From NCBI GenBank assembly GCA_032622095.1, contig CP136067.1, positions 57,825,899 through 57,889,898 on the forward strand: a stretch of 64,000 nucleotides of DNA, read 5' to 3'. The stretch is from Siphonodentalium dalli (Eukaryota; Mollusca; Scaphopoda; Gadilida; Siphonodentaliidae). Position 1 is the first letter of the stretch. Each line of letters starts with the position of its first letter. The notes beneath the pieces were generated by a model that was not told the DNA's origin, did no database searches, and was given only the letters and a program-made list of their open reading frames with translations. Positions 46,209 through 55,614 of this stretch are shown piece after piece. The position numbers and the translations under genes were made by a program.

Positions 46209-49200
46209 TTAGGTGCTAATCATACAATACGGGCAAAGATAGTTATCAATTTTCTCTGCCTCCTGTTTGTTAATTTTTATGCACCCCCCATGAAACCAGT
46301 CTGCACACTTGGCACATTGAATCATGAACCCCTCCTCGGGTCCCCGACAGATACAAAACAATGGAACGGGCGATCCCCGTATTTGAGAAAGTGCCCTTTG
46401 TCTCTCAATCCAGGGTGGTAGGACCCAATCTTTACAATGTTTTATGTGATCATGATTCACAGTCTGGGTTTTGGTGCAAAACTGAATCTCAAATAGGAAT
46501 GTGCTGAACTTTTTGGTTATAATCCCCGGGCCCTTCCAGACAGGGTTTAGCTTCTTGGCTTGCCCCTTTTTGGTCCCAAAGTCCAGAACATACACCAAGT
46601 CGCCCGGTACATATTTGTTCATTCGGGCCGACTTGTCACATCGCTTCTTTTGGTAGCGTTGTTGCGTTCTCAGTTTCTGTCTGGCAAATTCATGTGCCTC
46701 TCGCATTGAATTCTCTAGCAAATTCACCAGTTCGCTGGTGGTATGACACGGTTGCTTTGGCGGGGGTCCAAACACTAGATCCGCGGGCTGATAGACTTCG
46801 CGACCCAACATGAGTTTATTGGGCGTAAAGCCCGTGCTCCTGTTGACGGAAGAGCGTATCGCGCCTGCTATTTGTGGGACGTAAAGGTCCCAAGTATTTT
46901 GTTTGGTACCCAAGTAGCACCGCACGGCGTCCATCAATGTTCGGTTCATACGTTCGATTTGTCCATTAGAACTGGGCCTCCAGGCTGTGGTCCTAGTTTT
47001 ATTTATTTGTAAGGCCCGACAGATATTTTGAAATAGTTCGCTTTCAAAGTTGGAACCGCGATCGCTATAGATTTCCAATGGACAGCCAAAACGTGAAAAA
47101 ACTTCGTTGACCAAAGTTGTCGCTGTTATCTCTGCTGTTTGCGAAGGCAGGGGCAGACACTCAATCCACTTGGTGAATTGGTCGGCCACCATTAAAACAT
47201 GTTCATTTCCTTTGGCCGTTTTAGGCAACGGCCCTAAAAAGTCAATATGAAGCCTTTCCATGGGCGCCCCTGCATGATAACTAATTAGTTCATGTTTGGC
47301 TTTGCGCACCGGACGTTTACATTTACTGCACTTCGGGCAAGAAGCCACATAATTCTCCACATCAGTCCGAAGCCCTATCCAAAAATATTTCGATTTAACT
47401 TTTTCTAGGGTTCGTTGCATACCCTGGTGACCAGATGTAGGCGGTTCGTGATTTAAGGTTAAAACCTCGCCTTTCAGGGTGTATGGGATTACCAACACCA
47501 AATCGCCATTTTTTATTTCTTTATAAAGTAACCCACCCTGTAGTGAATATTTCTGTTTACTCGCCCACATTTGCTTAGTTTTGGAACTAGCTAGAAATAA
47601 TTCAGATTTCCCGGGCTCTGTTTTTTCCAGGGCCCACTGGTATATTATTGCCAAATCAGAATCATCTTTCTGGTGTTTTTCAATATCTTCCGGGGACTGA
47701 TCTCCCATTGGGTTAGTCAAATCCAGTGTTTTAGTCGCTTGGGAGCTAGGGTCATTCACGACTTCTGCTCCCAATAGGTGAGTGTTGAACAGATTTTCGC
47801 CTTGCGACGTTTCCCATGGTGAATCTAGTTCAAAACCCTGACTTATTTCTATCAGTTGGTTTACATCTAGCGTTGGGTTAATTTCTGGGGCTAATCTACT
47901 GGTCGTAGCCCCCCTGTCACTAACTGTTTTGATGTTAGTCCCATTGCTAACCAGTTTATCCTGTGATGGTGGTTCTAATGGCCATGACCTCCCCTGTGTC
48001 GTCTTATGGACAAATTTGTGCGGCAGTGGAACTACATCATCTACTTCCTCAAAAAACCGAGCCCAGTTTTGATGTACTCTGGTACAGTACTTACACCCAG
48101 CACATGGTAAGTTTTCTAAGGGTACCCCGGCCCGGTAATTTCCACACTCATCCTCCTCTGGAATTCGAGATAGAATATCGGCATTCAAATGTTTAGACCC
48201 CGCCCTATGTATGACCGTAAAGTCATACTGGCTTAGTTCTTCTAACCAACGGGCAATTTGCCCTTCGGGTTTTTTAAAACCCAATAACCACCTTAAACTA
48301 GAATGATCTGAACGTATTGTAAACGGGCGGCCTAATAACCAATACTTGAATTGCCGGGTAAATTTGACAACGGCTAGCAGCTCGAGACGAGTTGCACAGT
48401 ACTTCTTTTGTTCCGGGGTAGTTCCACAACTTCCATAGGCTATTACCCTTTCCTTGCCATTCTGCACTTGAATCAATTCCCCACCGAGCCCTCTTGCCGA
48501 CCCATCTGTATCTAGGATAAAGGGGTCTTCTGTATTTGCAAATGTTAATACCGGAGGGGTACTCAAAGCTAGCTTCAGGGCTATAAAAGCCCTTTCTTCT
48601 ACTTCGCCCCACGCAAAAAGGTTGTTAGCAGTTTTCGCATACAATGGCGCGGCTAAGGTAGCGAAATCTTTGCAAAAAACCCGGTGGTAGTTACAATATC
48701 CCAGAAAACGTTCCACGTCCTTGGTATTACCCAGCCTAGGCCATTCCCGTATAACCCGGGAGGCCTGTTCTCCCATTTCCATCCCTAGGGGCGAAACTGT
48801 TCGACCTAGAAATTCCATTTCCTGTTGAAAAAGCACACACTTTTTGGGCTTTAGGCGAAGCCCATATTGTCTAAATCGATCTAAGACCTCTCGCAGATTT
48901 CGAAACATTGACGGAACATCTAAACTCATTACTGATACATCGTCAATAAATGCCAAGGCAGTATCCCATAATAACCCCTTAAGCACTAGGTCCATAACTC
49001 TCATGTAAGTACTAACCGCACCACATAAGCCGTAACTCATTTTGGTCCATTCAAAAAGCCCATATTTTGTTATAAATGCCGTTTTATTACGGTCTTCGGG
49101 CCTAATGTTGACCTGAAGGTACGCCTGATTTGAATCCAGTTTGGACCACCATTTATTCCTAGAAATCGTCTGTATACAGTCATCGACTAGTGGTAACGGG

Positions 49201-50504
49201 TAAACATCTTTCGTAGTGACCGAGTTTACCCCGCGAAAATCTAATGCCCACCGTACCGCCCCACATCGCTTACGTATCAACACTGGGGCCGAGCTCCATT
49301 CAGAAACACTAGGTTGAATAACCCCAGATTTGAGCATGTTTTTCAACAACTGCTCTTCTTCATCAGCAAAACAAGCGGGCGTACGACGCATTCTACATTT
49401 GATGGGTTTTGCGTCTCCTGTCGGAATGGTATGTTCAATGGCCGAAAATTCGCCCAAGTCGTCATTATTTTGCGCAAAGACATCCCTATATTCCACAAGT
49501 AATTCCCGTAATTTCATTTGTTCCAAATCTGTGAGCAGCTTTTTAGAGCGCTCAAACAAATCCACTAAATGAACGGGTAACTCGTCGGAGCTATTTATAC
49601 TCATATCTGGTTCATGTCTTGGGGGTTCCATCTCTGAGTCGGGAGGTTCGGCATTGATACCACTGTTAGATAAAACCTCCCGTGAAACCGCAACATTTCC
49701 CACCGTAATGTCAGAAACCGGGGCCCCTGCAAAAGATTCCAATCCCTCACTTTCATAAGCTATGCCGATGGCCCACCCTGCCTTTAAAATTACGGGCTGT
49801 TCTGTTGGATTTATGAAAACCAAGACTGGATCCTTATTGGCTTGCTGCCATGTTCGGGGTATCAAAAGCTTCCCCCTATCAAAGGGTTCTATAAGGTAAT
49901 TGACCGGAATAGAACTTACTTTACAAGTTACATATTTGATTGAAAGTGGCGGGAACTCTTCACGAGTTCCCAAGGTTACTGTCATTTTGGCCATTTGTCC
50001 TTCACTTGAAAGCATGATGGGCACTTGTTCCCCTGCTAAATACATTTGATTATTTTCCAAATCTAACTGGGCCCCGAATTCCTTTAAGAAATCCAAGCCC
50101 AAAATCATTGGTGTGTTTATCGGCGCAACATAAAAGGTTCGGATATACCACTTTGTTCCCAGTTTCATTTTTAAAGGACCAACGACTTTACCCGGCAAAG
50201 TGTTTAAGTCGCGCCCCACCGTACGGACCTCAATGGTTTTGATCACAACAGGCTTGGGCTCGATCAGAGCCAAAACTTCATCTGCAATTATACTGACTTG
50301 CGCACCGGTATCTATTAAAGAATCTAATTGTACATTGCCAAGAATTGTGGGTACGGTAAAAGACAATTTTTCAGTTAATTGCTGTATAGTTATACTATCC
50401 GGGAAATCCGTTTTATGAAGGAATTCCCGTACCGGTATCTCTGAGCTAGGTTCAACATCAGGGCTGGCCGGAGAAGCACCTAGGCCTCCTCCGACCCGCT
50501 GTCG
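46209..50504 (-). CDS. pol: Pol: protease, RT, RNase H, integrase, PHD finger
   Basis: Makes cDNA and integrates it. The frame is open from 50513 and lies -1 relative to gag. Numbering from the TTG at 50366: protease DTGA (19-22); RT with LDS (Asp 401) and FIDD (473-476); RNase H D619, D621, E662, D687 and D730; integrase zinc HHCC (H973, H980, C1010, C1013); integrase core D1042, D1102, E1138 with the classic 35-residue D-E spacing; a GPY-like tail around 1255-1312; then a PHD finger (C1338, C1340, C1351, C1354, H1359, C1362, C1378, C1381). All catalytic residues are present and there is no stop. No ATG begins this frame near its start, in keeping with expression as a Gag-Pol fusion. Confidence 0.93.
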   Translation of the reverse strand, partial: RQRVGGGLGASPASPDVEPSSEIPVREFLHKTDFPDSITIQQLTEKLSFTVPTILGNVQLDSLIDTGAQVSIIADEVLALIEPKPVVIKTIEVRTVGRDLNTLPGKVVGPLKMKLGTKWYIRTFYVAPINTPMILGLDFLKEFGAQLDLENNQMYLAGEQVPIMLSSEGQMAKMTVTLGTREEFPPLSIKYVTCKVSSIPVNYLIEPFDRGKLLIPRTWQQANKDPVLVFINPTEQPVILKAGWAIGIAYESEGLESFAGAPVSDITVGNVAVSREVLSNSGINAEPPDSEMEPPRHEPDMSINSSDELPVHLVDLFERSKKLLTDLEQMKLRELLVEYRDVFAQNNDDLGEFSAIEHTIPTGDAKPIKCRMRRTPACFADEEEQLLKNMLKSGVIQPSVSEWSSAPVLIRKRCGAVRWALDFRGVNSVTTKDVYPLPLVDDCIQTISRNKWWSKLDSNQAYLQVNIRPEDRNKTAFITKYGLFEWTKMSYGLCGAVSTYMRVMDLVLKGLLWDTALAFIDDVSVMSLDVPSMFRNLREVLDRFRQYGLRLKPKKCVLFQQEMEFLGRTVSPLGMEMGEQASRVIREWPRLGNTKDVERFLGYCNYHRVFCKDFATLAAPLYAKTANNLFAWGEVEERAFIALKLALSTPPVLTFANTEDPFILDTDGSARGLGGELIQVQNGKERVIAYGSCGTTPEQKKYCATRLELLAVVKFTRQFKYWLLGRPFTIRSDHSSLRWLLGFKKPEGQIARWLEELSQYDFTVIHRAGSKHLNADILSRIPEEDECGNYRAGVPLENLPCAGCKYCTRVHQNWARFFEEVDDVVPLPHKFVHKTTQGRSWPLEPPSQDKLVSNGTNIKTVSDRGATTSRLAPEINPTLDVNQLIEISQGFELDSPWETSQGENLFNTHLLGAEVVNDPSSQATKTLDLTNPMGDQSPEDIEKHQKDDSDLAIIYQWALEKTEPGKSELFLASSKTKQMWASKQKYSLQGGLLYKEIKNGDLVLVIPYTLKGEVLTLNHEPPTSGHQGMQRTLEKVKSKYFWIGLRTDVENYVASCPKCSKCKRPVRKAKHELISYHAGAPMERLHIDFLGPLPKTAKGNEHVLMVADQFTKWIECLPLPSQTAEITATTLVNEVFSRFGCPLEIYSDRGSNFESELFQNICRALQINKTRTTAWRPSSNGQIERMNRTLMDAVRCYLGTKQNTWDLYVPQIAGAIRSSVNRSTGFTPNKLMLGREVYQPADLVFGPPPKQPCHTTSELVNLLENSMREAHEFARQKLRTQQRYQKKRCDKSARMNKYVPGDLVYVLDFGTKKGQAKKLNPVWKGPGIITKKFSTFLFEIQFCTKTQTVNHDHIKHCKDWVLPPWIERQRALSQIRGSPVPLFCICRGPEEGFMIQCAKCADWFHGGCIKINKQEAEKIDNYLCPYCMIST

Positions 50505-53059
50505 TTTAACTCGTCATCGGAAAAATGCACATTTTGTGATCGTATAGTAGACGTTCGGGTCTGATCGTTTTCCGTATTGGGGTTTGAGCCTTTATTGCCG
50601 GGGCGCTTAGTGGGACACTCGCGTGAGTAATGCGAAGACGACCCACAGGTCCAGCAGCCCTGTCGTCGGGGTGATGGAGAACGCCCCCTGTCATTACGCG
50701 GTTCCGGAGACCGTGACAGCTTAAGAGTCAATGTCGCCATGTTTTCGGTCATGCGCTCCACCGAAGTTTGCACCCCCTTCATGCTATCTAACATACTAGT
50801 TGTCAAAGTCTCAAGGTTCGAACTTAGTTTACTAAGCTCGCTCCTTTCGTGAGGCTCCGAACCGTTGTTTCTCGCAACTATGGTTCCTGTTGATTGCATT
50901 AATTGTAATCTAGGGCGACCCGATTGGTTTTTGCCCTTTGTATCACTAGTTATTTTATCCGGGCCCTTACTCTGACCGTAAATCGCAAGCGAAGTATGTT
51001 GATACCATTTAACGCTATCGATGGCCTTTTCGATTGATCGCGGGCGCGCATTTGCAGCATACAAGCCTGCCTCCTTATCCAGACCCCCATGACAAAATCT
51101 CAGTATTGCTTGGGCAAACATGTGCTCCTCTGGCAAATTACCATAGGCACGTACGGCCAATGTTAACACATGATCTGCCCATTCTTCCAATTGTTGACCT
51201 GTTTGCTGTTGCGCTTGCAAGAATTGTATTTGCGCCGTTTCGGGCAAATCAATCATCCCAAATCGTTTTTCCAATTTGCGCATAATGTTTCGCAAAGACA
51301 TCCAAGGGTCTTGTTTCAACATTGTCGCAAAGTACTCGCTGGCCTTACCTTGTAAGCACCAGCACAAACAATTAATGCTTTCCTGTTCATCCCAACTTTC
51401 ATAGTCCCTCATGTGTCTAAATTTCAGTTGGAAGGGCTGCCAGCTTTGACTGCCATCATACTCCAAAGTTTTGGGGATTCTCGGAGCCCGTCTCGGTCTA
51501 ACATCCCGATTATTGTTTGGACCTAATCGGTCATTATCACCAGACCTGATATCTTGAGGGCCCCGGCCCATATGAAAGGCTGGGCCCGGACGACCCCTTT
51601 CCCGATCCCACTGATTATCATCATTTTCTCGGTCACGACGGCCCTCAAATTGGGCCTGTCTTCTGGGCGGACGGTCTTCAAAATCCGAATCTTCGCGATC
51701 GTCATATTCGTCGCGACCCCTATTCCGGAGGCGCCTATTTGCACCACCCCCATCGGATGGAGACCGGTTGCGGCGAAACCTATCTGGATGATCATTATTA
51801 CCCGATCTATCTCGATCCCTAAACCTCGGTCGCCCATCTACATGATTGTCACGGGACTGCGACCGTCCCCGTGGAAATCTATCACGGTTATGCTCAGCCG
51901 ACCTTTCTCGATCTCGATATCGAGGTCGCCTATTCGAATGATTATCTCGGGACTGAGACCGTCCACGTGGAAACCCATCCTGTATAAGATCTTCCCTGAA
52001 ATCATGCATCTCCCTAACCCTTCGCCCACCTGTTTGTTGGCCACGCGGACTGGGTGGGGCGTTATTCGACCGTTGACGCCTTTCTTTTTGTTCCACAGCC
52101 CTGCTTACTGGGCTATGTTGCCGACCACTATGCGAATGGTGCACATTTGATCTCTCGCGTCGGTGCGTCTGGTCACGATTTCTACTATCGCGACCCCGTG
52201 ATGGTCGAGAGTTACGATCGACGCGAAGATTGCCAAAATCCTGTTCCAAGTCGAAATCAACTGGGCTTGTAGCCCTATTTGTCCCCACACGCCCCCTCCC
52301 CGAAACCTCGGTATTAGAATTGGCGGGGTAAGGATCGCGAGACATGTGGCGATTATGACGATCGCCATCGTATTGGGCGAAATCATCTGACTGATTGCCG
52401 AGTGGAACCCGGGACTTAGGACGCGTTCGACCTTGGGCTGGGTGCCTCCGTGAATCCTCATATGAGGGGGGCGGCTCACCGTATGGTGGTCCGACATCTA
52501 GCTGGTCACTCCTACGGCGGACTGAATCGGTAGCATGTAACCAGGGCGGCACGATACGAGCATCACTACTGGAATGCGGGGGAACGTCGCCCTCAGAATC
52601 CGATGAAAGTGCTCGCCTCAATGGCGCATCCTGGATTGAAACTCGGCTATCTCCCCGAGATGGCAAAACAACCGAGTTATTTGGGTGTGGGAGCAACTTT
52701 AACTGCCCCCGATCCCTATCAGAATTTGATGGCTGCTGCTGATCATGTTCAGCAGCTCTGTCTGCATCACAGGAATATGAGCAGCGGGATCGTGCATCAT
52801 TATCCCCAATTGAATGCGGGAACCAATCTATTAGGGCTAATAAAGCCCTCGTGATCTTAACTTCCCGAACCGCCCGTAAAGTGTCTTCGGACAGATTACC
52901 CACCCGGGCCCTTTGCAAAATAATAGATCTTGCCCTACGCCGATCAATTCCCGGTAAGACCAAAAGAGCCTCGTAATGGCATGTATTTATCTGAACACGG
53001 GGCTCCGCGGGTTCAATGTCAACCTCAGAACCCGAGCTTACGGAATGATTCGCTGCCAT
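50480..53059 (-). CDS. gag: Gag with N-terminal helix-hairpin-helix-like motif and zinc knuckle
   Basis: Structural polyprotein, 859 aa from the ATG at 53059; an in-frame GTG 21 bp upstream is less likely as a start. Residues 24-78 resemble a helix-hairpin-helix DNA-binding segment (INTCHYEALLVLPGIDRRRA, as in ComEA-type proteins). A very Arg/Asp/Ser-rich region follows (~120-520). A retrotransposon capsid domain lies at ~530-690 (WQPFQLKFRHM...CLCWCLQGKASEYF...LRFCHGGL). One CCHC knuckle follows at 802-815 (C-x2-C-x4-H-x4-C). Pol follows by frameshift. Confidence 0.88.
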   Translation of the reverse strand: MAANHSVSSGSEVDIEPAEPRVQINTCHYEALLVLPGIDRRRARSIILQRARVGNLSEDTLRAVREVKITRALLALIDWFPHSIGDNDARSRCSYSCDADRAAEHDQQQPSNSDRDRGQLKLLPHPNNSVVLPSRGDSRVSIQDAPLRRALSSDSEGDVPPHSSSDARIVPPWLHATDSVRRRSDQLDVGPPYGEPPPSYEDSRRHPAQGRTRPKSRVPLGNQSDDFAQYDGDRHNRHMSRDPYPANSNTEVSGRGRVGTNRATSPVDFDLEQDFGNLRVDRNSRPSRGRDSRNRDQTHRRERSNVHHSHSGRQHSPVSRAVEQKERRQRSNNAPPSPRGQQTGGRRVREMHDFREDLIQDGFPRGRSQSRDNHSNRRPRYRDRERSAEHNRDRFPRGRSQSRDNHVDGRPRFRDRDRSGNNDHPDRFRRNRSPSDGGGANRRLRNRGRDEYDDREDSDFEDRPPRRQAQFEGRRDRENDDNQWDRERGRPGPAFHMGRGPQDIRSGDNDRLGPNNNRDVRPRRAPRIPKTLEYDGSQSWQPFQLKFRHMRDYESWDEQESINCLCWCLQGKASEYFATMLKQDPWMSLRNIMRKLEKRFGMIDLPETAQIQFLQAQQQTGQQLEEWADHVLTLAVRAYGNLPEEHMFAQAILRFCHGGLDKEAGLYAANARPRSIEKAIDSVKWYQHTSLAIYGQSKGPDKITSDTKGKNQSGRPRLQLMQSTGTIVARNNGSEPHERSELSKLSSNLETLTTSMLDSMKGVQTSVERMTENMATLTLKLSRSPEPRNDRGRSPSPRRQGCWTCGSSSHYSRECPTKRPGNKGSNPNTENDQTRTSTIRSQNVHFSDDELNDSGSEEA
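50504..50510 (-). promoter_or_regulatory. Putative -1 ribosomal frameshift site GTTAAAC
   Basis: On the minus strand GTTAAAC lies in the only ~33 bp where gag and pol frames are both open (50480-50513), read by gag as TTA AAC. This heptamer is a known functional slippery sequence in arteriviruses. A G-rich stretch follows within a few bases. Confidence 0.65.
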
Positions 53060-53537
53060 TTCGAAAAAAGTGGCCACCACAAATACCCCAAATCAAAAAA
53101 GCACAATTGGAGGGCAAAAATTGTTGAAAATTGTACAAAAAATGCCACAGACAAAAAAACATGTAAAGCTGGGATGAAACTCGGATTATATCCAAGGAAA
53201 ATCCCTTCACGACGTGTGGACAATAACAAACGTGTAGACGAAGACGTATTGAGGACAACGACGTAATAGGACAACACAATGTGATCTGCTTGACAAAATC
53301 TATCTCAAAAAGTTGCAAGTAAATCTGGAAATAACGGGCAAGTAATTATGCGCCAAACTGCTGTAATGTAGCAGAAAAGGTATCGGTAAGTACCAATATT
53401 AGATAGGAATCAACCAACGATTCAACAAGGGACGGATGTCCCCGGATTTAAAAACGGGACTTAAGAAAAATCCCGACCTCAATGACGGCCATCGCTGTCA
53501 GACGCATTGTCAACGCGAGAATTTCGGTAGCAAATTC
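53060..53537 (-). other. 5' leader of the gypsy element
   Basis: 478 bp between primer site and gag ATG, AT-rich, no credible ORF. Expected to hold packaging signals. Confidence 0.6.
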
Positions 53538-53555
53538 GGTTTACTCACAGCGCCA
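53538..53555 (-). other. Primer binding site
   Basis: Minus strand TGGCGCTGTGAGTAAACC begins with the TGG complementary to tRNA CCA ends, 3 bp from the 5' LTR. The tRNA was not identified. Confidence 0.75.
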
Positions 53556-53558
53556 ATT

Positions 53559-53796
53559 TGTAGTACCCTGGCTACAACTCTTGCCCGCATTTACCAGATA
53601 TACTTACACTTTTGTATAAGTCCTTCTTCGGTTCTGGTCTTTGGCCGGCCGGCAAGTATCGGTGTTCTCTGGTTTTTGTTACGTCTGATTGTGTTCATGG
53701 TCTAGTGTCAAGTGTGGCGGGAAATCGGGCTCTAGCCTTGACCTCTCCGACGCCGGTAAATTTACCGGCGACAGGGAGCGTCCAAAAGATGCCACA
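53559..53796 (-). repeat. 5' LTR of the gypsy element
   Basis: I found no difference from 41753-41990 over 238 bp. It is next to the primer site and so is the upstream LTR on the minus strand. Confidence 0.92.
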
Positions 53797-54112
53797 ATAT
53801 GGTAAACATAAAGAGCGTTATTTATTACTGTTTTCCTGATATGGAAATAATAAAGAGCGTTTATATCATTGTGTATGAATAACCAATCGAATTGCTCTGT
53901 GTTATGTAAGCAGAGCACAACTTGTGTGTGTTTACGTACACCATCGTACGAAAATATAGTCGAATTTCAACAACTAATACAACCAGTATTAAACATATTT
54001 CGCAATAAATATGTTTTGAATGTTTGATACGCATAATGGCTTTTCGTGGATATGTTCAGATTATCGCAACACCGCGAAAAAGACAAATTAAAAAATATAT
54101 AATGGTAGTATT

Positions 54113-54263
54113 TGTTATCAGCATCAGTTTGCCCTAACATCATCAGAGAAATTCAGTAGGACCCAACCGCATCATAGCAGATTAGCAGGACCACTTGACC
54201 GGGGTGGAATATATTTTTTCTAGTCCGAATTGTCTAATTCCGAAATTACCAATTTCACATTCC
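54113..54263 (+). repeat. Duplicated ~150-bp segment, copy 1
   Basis: ATCAGCATCAGTTTGCCCTA...ACCCAACCGCATCATAGCAG...GACCACTTGACC...TTCTAGTCCGAATTGTCTAA recurs at 54970-55185 in the same orientation. Confidence 0.7.
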
Positions 54264-54281
54264 GGTTTGTAACTGTTTTCT

Positions 54282-54578
54282 TTATGTTCTGGCGGAATCG
54301 ACGATTATAAAATAATTTACCCCCCCCCCCCCCAAATAAGTGAATTCTTTAACTATTTCTAGGCTACAGCCTCCATACTTGAATGTGGGGAGATTTTTCG
54401 ACCATTTCTTCGTGAAAATCATTATTTTTTTTGTTTTTGTATTGACTTGAAGCTTCCAAGCTTCTGCATAATCGACAAAGACGAGGAGGGCCCCAGTGAT
54501 ATACCGGCTTTGTGTGCTCTGAAAATAAATGTTAATATAACATATATTTTTCAGCTGTTTTAAATATTTCGCACACAA
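54282..54578 (-). pseudogene. Non-LTR reverse transcriptase fragment
   Basis: AEAWKLQVNTKTKKIMIF followed by FKYGGCSLEIVKEFTYLG is the RT segment just after the YADD box in many LINEs (W.L.VN..KT..M.F, then F.YLG). Both sides are unrelated, so only this ~60-codon piece survives. Confidence 0.7.
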
Positions 54579-54969
54579 GTGAGAGAAAAACGCTCTTTAT
54601 TCATACCACACCAGGAATGTATTAACAAGGAACGCTCTTTATTGTTCAATGCCAAAGAAGTTGGGGAACCGAACTTTCTCAATTCAATCTCTTGAACTAG
54701 GCTATGTGCGGCATACAGAGGCCTTATACGAATATAACAAACGCGAGCATAATTTAGACCTTCATACCACTTATTCCCATAATCACACTGGTAACTTAAA
54801 TAATAAATCTAATAAATATATTGTTTGTTCGCAACCAAATTACGACACTGACTTAGCATATGTGGCGTTGAGCAATGCATTTGCTATGCATATTGTCCAA
54901 ACTCACACAAGAGCAGACTTCAATTTTAGCTTGTACATTGTTTTAATTCGTTGTGGAACTCACGCTACT

Positions 54970-55185
54970 ATTTGTTAACAGCATCAGTTTGCCCTACCAT
55001 CATCAGAGCAATTCAGCAGGACCCAACCGCATCATAGCAGATAGGATAGGATAGGATAATTTTATTTATAATACACATATTAATAGTACAATAAATTAAC
55101 ACATAACTAGATCATAATTCAGTATATTGCTGGACCACTTGACCAGGGGTGATCTATATTTTTCTAGTCCGAATTGTCTAACATT
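54970..55185 (+). repeat. Duplicated ~150-bp segment, copy 2, interrupted by a LINE tail
   Basis: Same blocks as 54113-54263, but between ATAGCAG and TGGACCACTTGACC sits a ~90-bp insert (55043-55133) starting (ATAGG)n then ATTTTATTTATAATACA. That is the inverse of a LINE 3' tail with a TATCC repeat. The copy without the insert shows the empty site. Confidence 0.65.
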
Positions 55186-55614
55186 GATGTAAAATTGTTG
55201 TTATTACATTAAACAAATTCCACCCACCGTCTTTCTTAGTATCCCTATGATCATTATAATCACCTAAGACTGTTCAGTTTCTTATTTGATTGATTGATTG
55301 GTCACACCAATTTTACATTCCGGTGTGTCAGCAAGTGGAGAACACAGCAAACAATGACTTGCGATTGTTATGACAATACCTGGGGAATATTTTAATATTC
55401 CACAGTTATTGTTAAAATAATGCACACTTATTGTTTAAATAATCCACAGCTATTGTTACCAGTGGGCAATCGGCTGGATATTGTGCAAGGGAGAACAATA
55501 GAAAATATGGCGACTGTGGATTAAATTGGAATACATTGTGACATATTTCACCGCACACTTGTTCAGTTAGCATAGTAGATTGCCGTATAGTTGAGCGTGT
55601 ATACATGTATATAC

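Larger units (their letters stand above)
41753..53796 (-). mobile_element. Complete Ty3/gypsy-type retrotransposon, 12.0 kb
   Basis: Two 238-bp LTRs, which read as identical, bound the element. ATAT flanks both sides (41749-41752, 53797-53800). On the minus strand the order is 5' LTR, primer site, gag, pol (PR-RT-RNaseH-IN-PHD), third ORF, long 3' region, polypurine tract, 3' LTR. RT before integrase identifies the gypsy order. Three long uninterrupted frames and identical LTRs imply a recent, possibly active copy. Removing it restores an ordinary AT-rich site. Confidence 0.93.
53804..54645. repeat. ~60-bp inverted repeats (ATAAAGAGCG) around a LINE scrap
   Basis: ATAAAGAGCGTT occurs twice on the left (53811 and 53848) and inverted twice on the right (54588, 54632). 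This suggests a decayed TIR element about 840 bp long. The gypsy insertion lies right beside its left end. Confidence 0.45.

Noticed and set aside
51554-52150. 198-codon plus-strand frame rich in Ile and Pro
   Set aside because: Antisense to the Arg/Asp repeats of gag.
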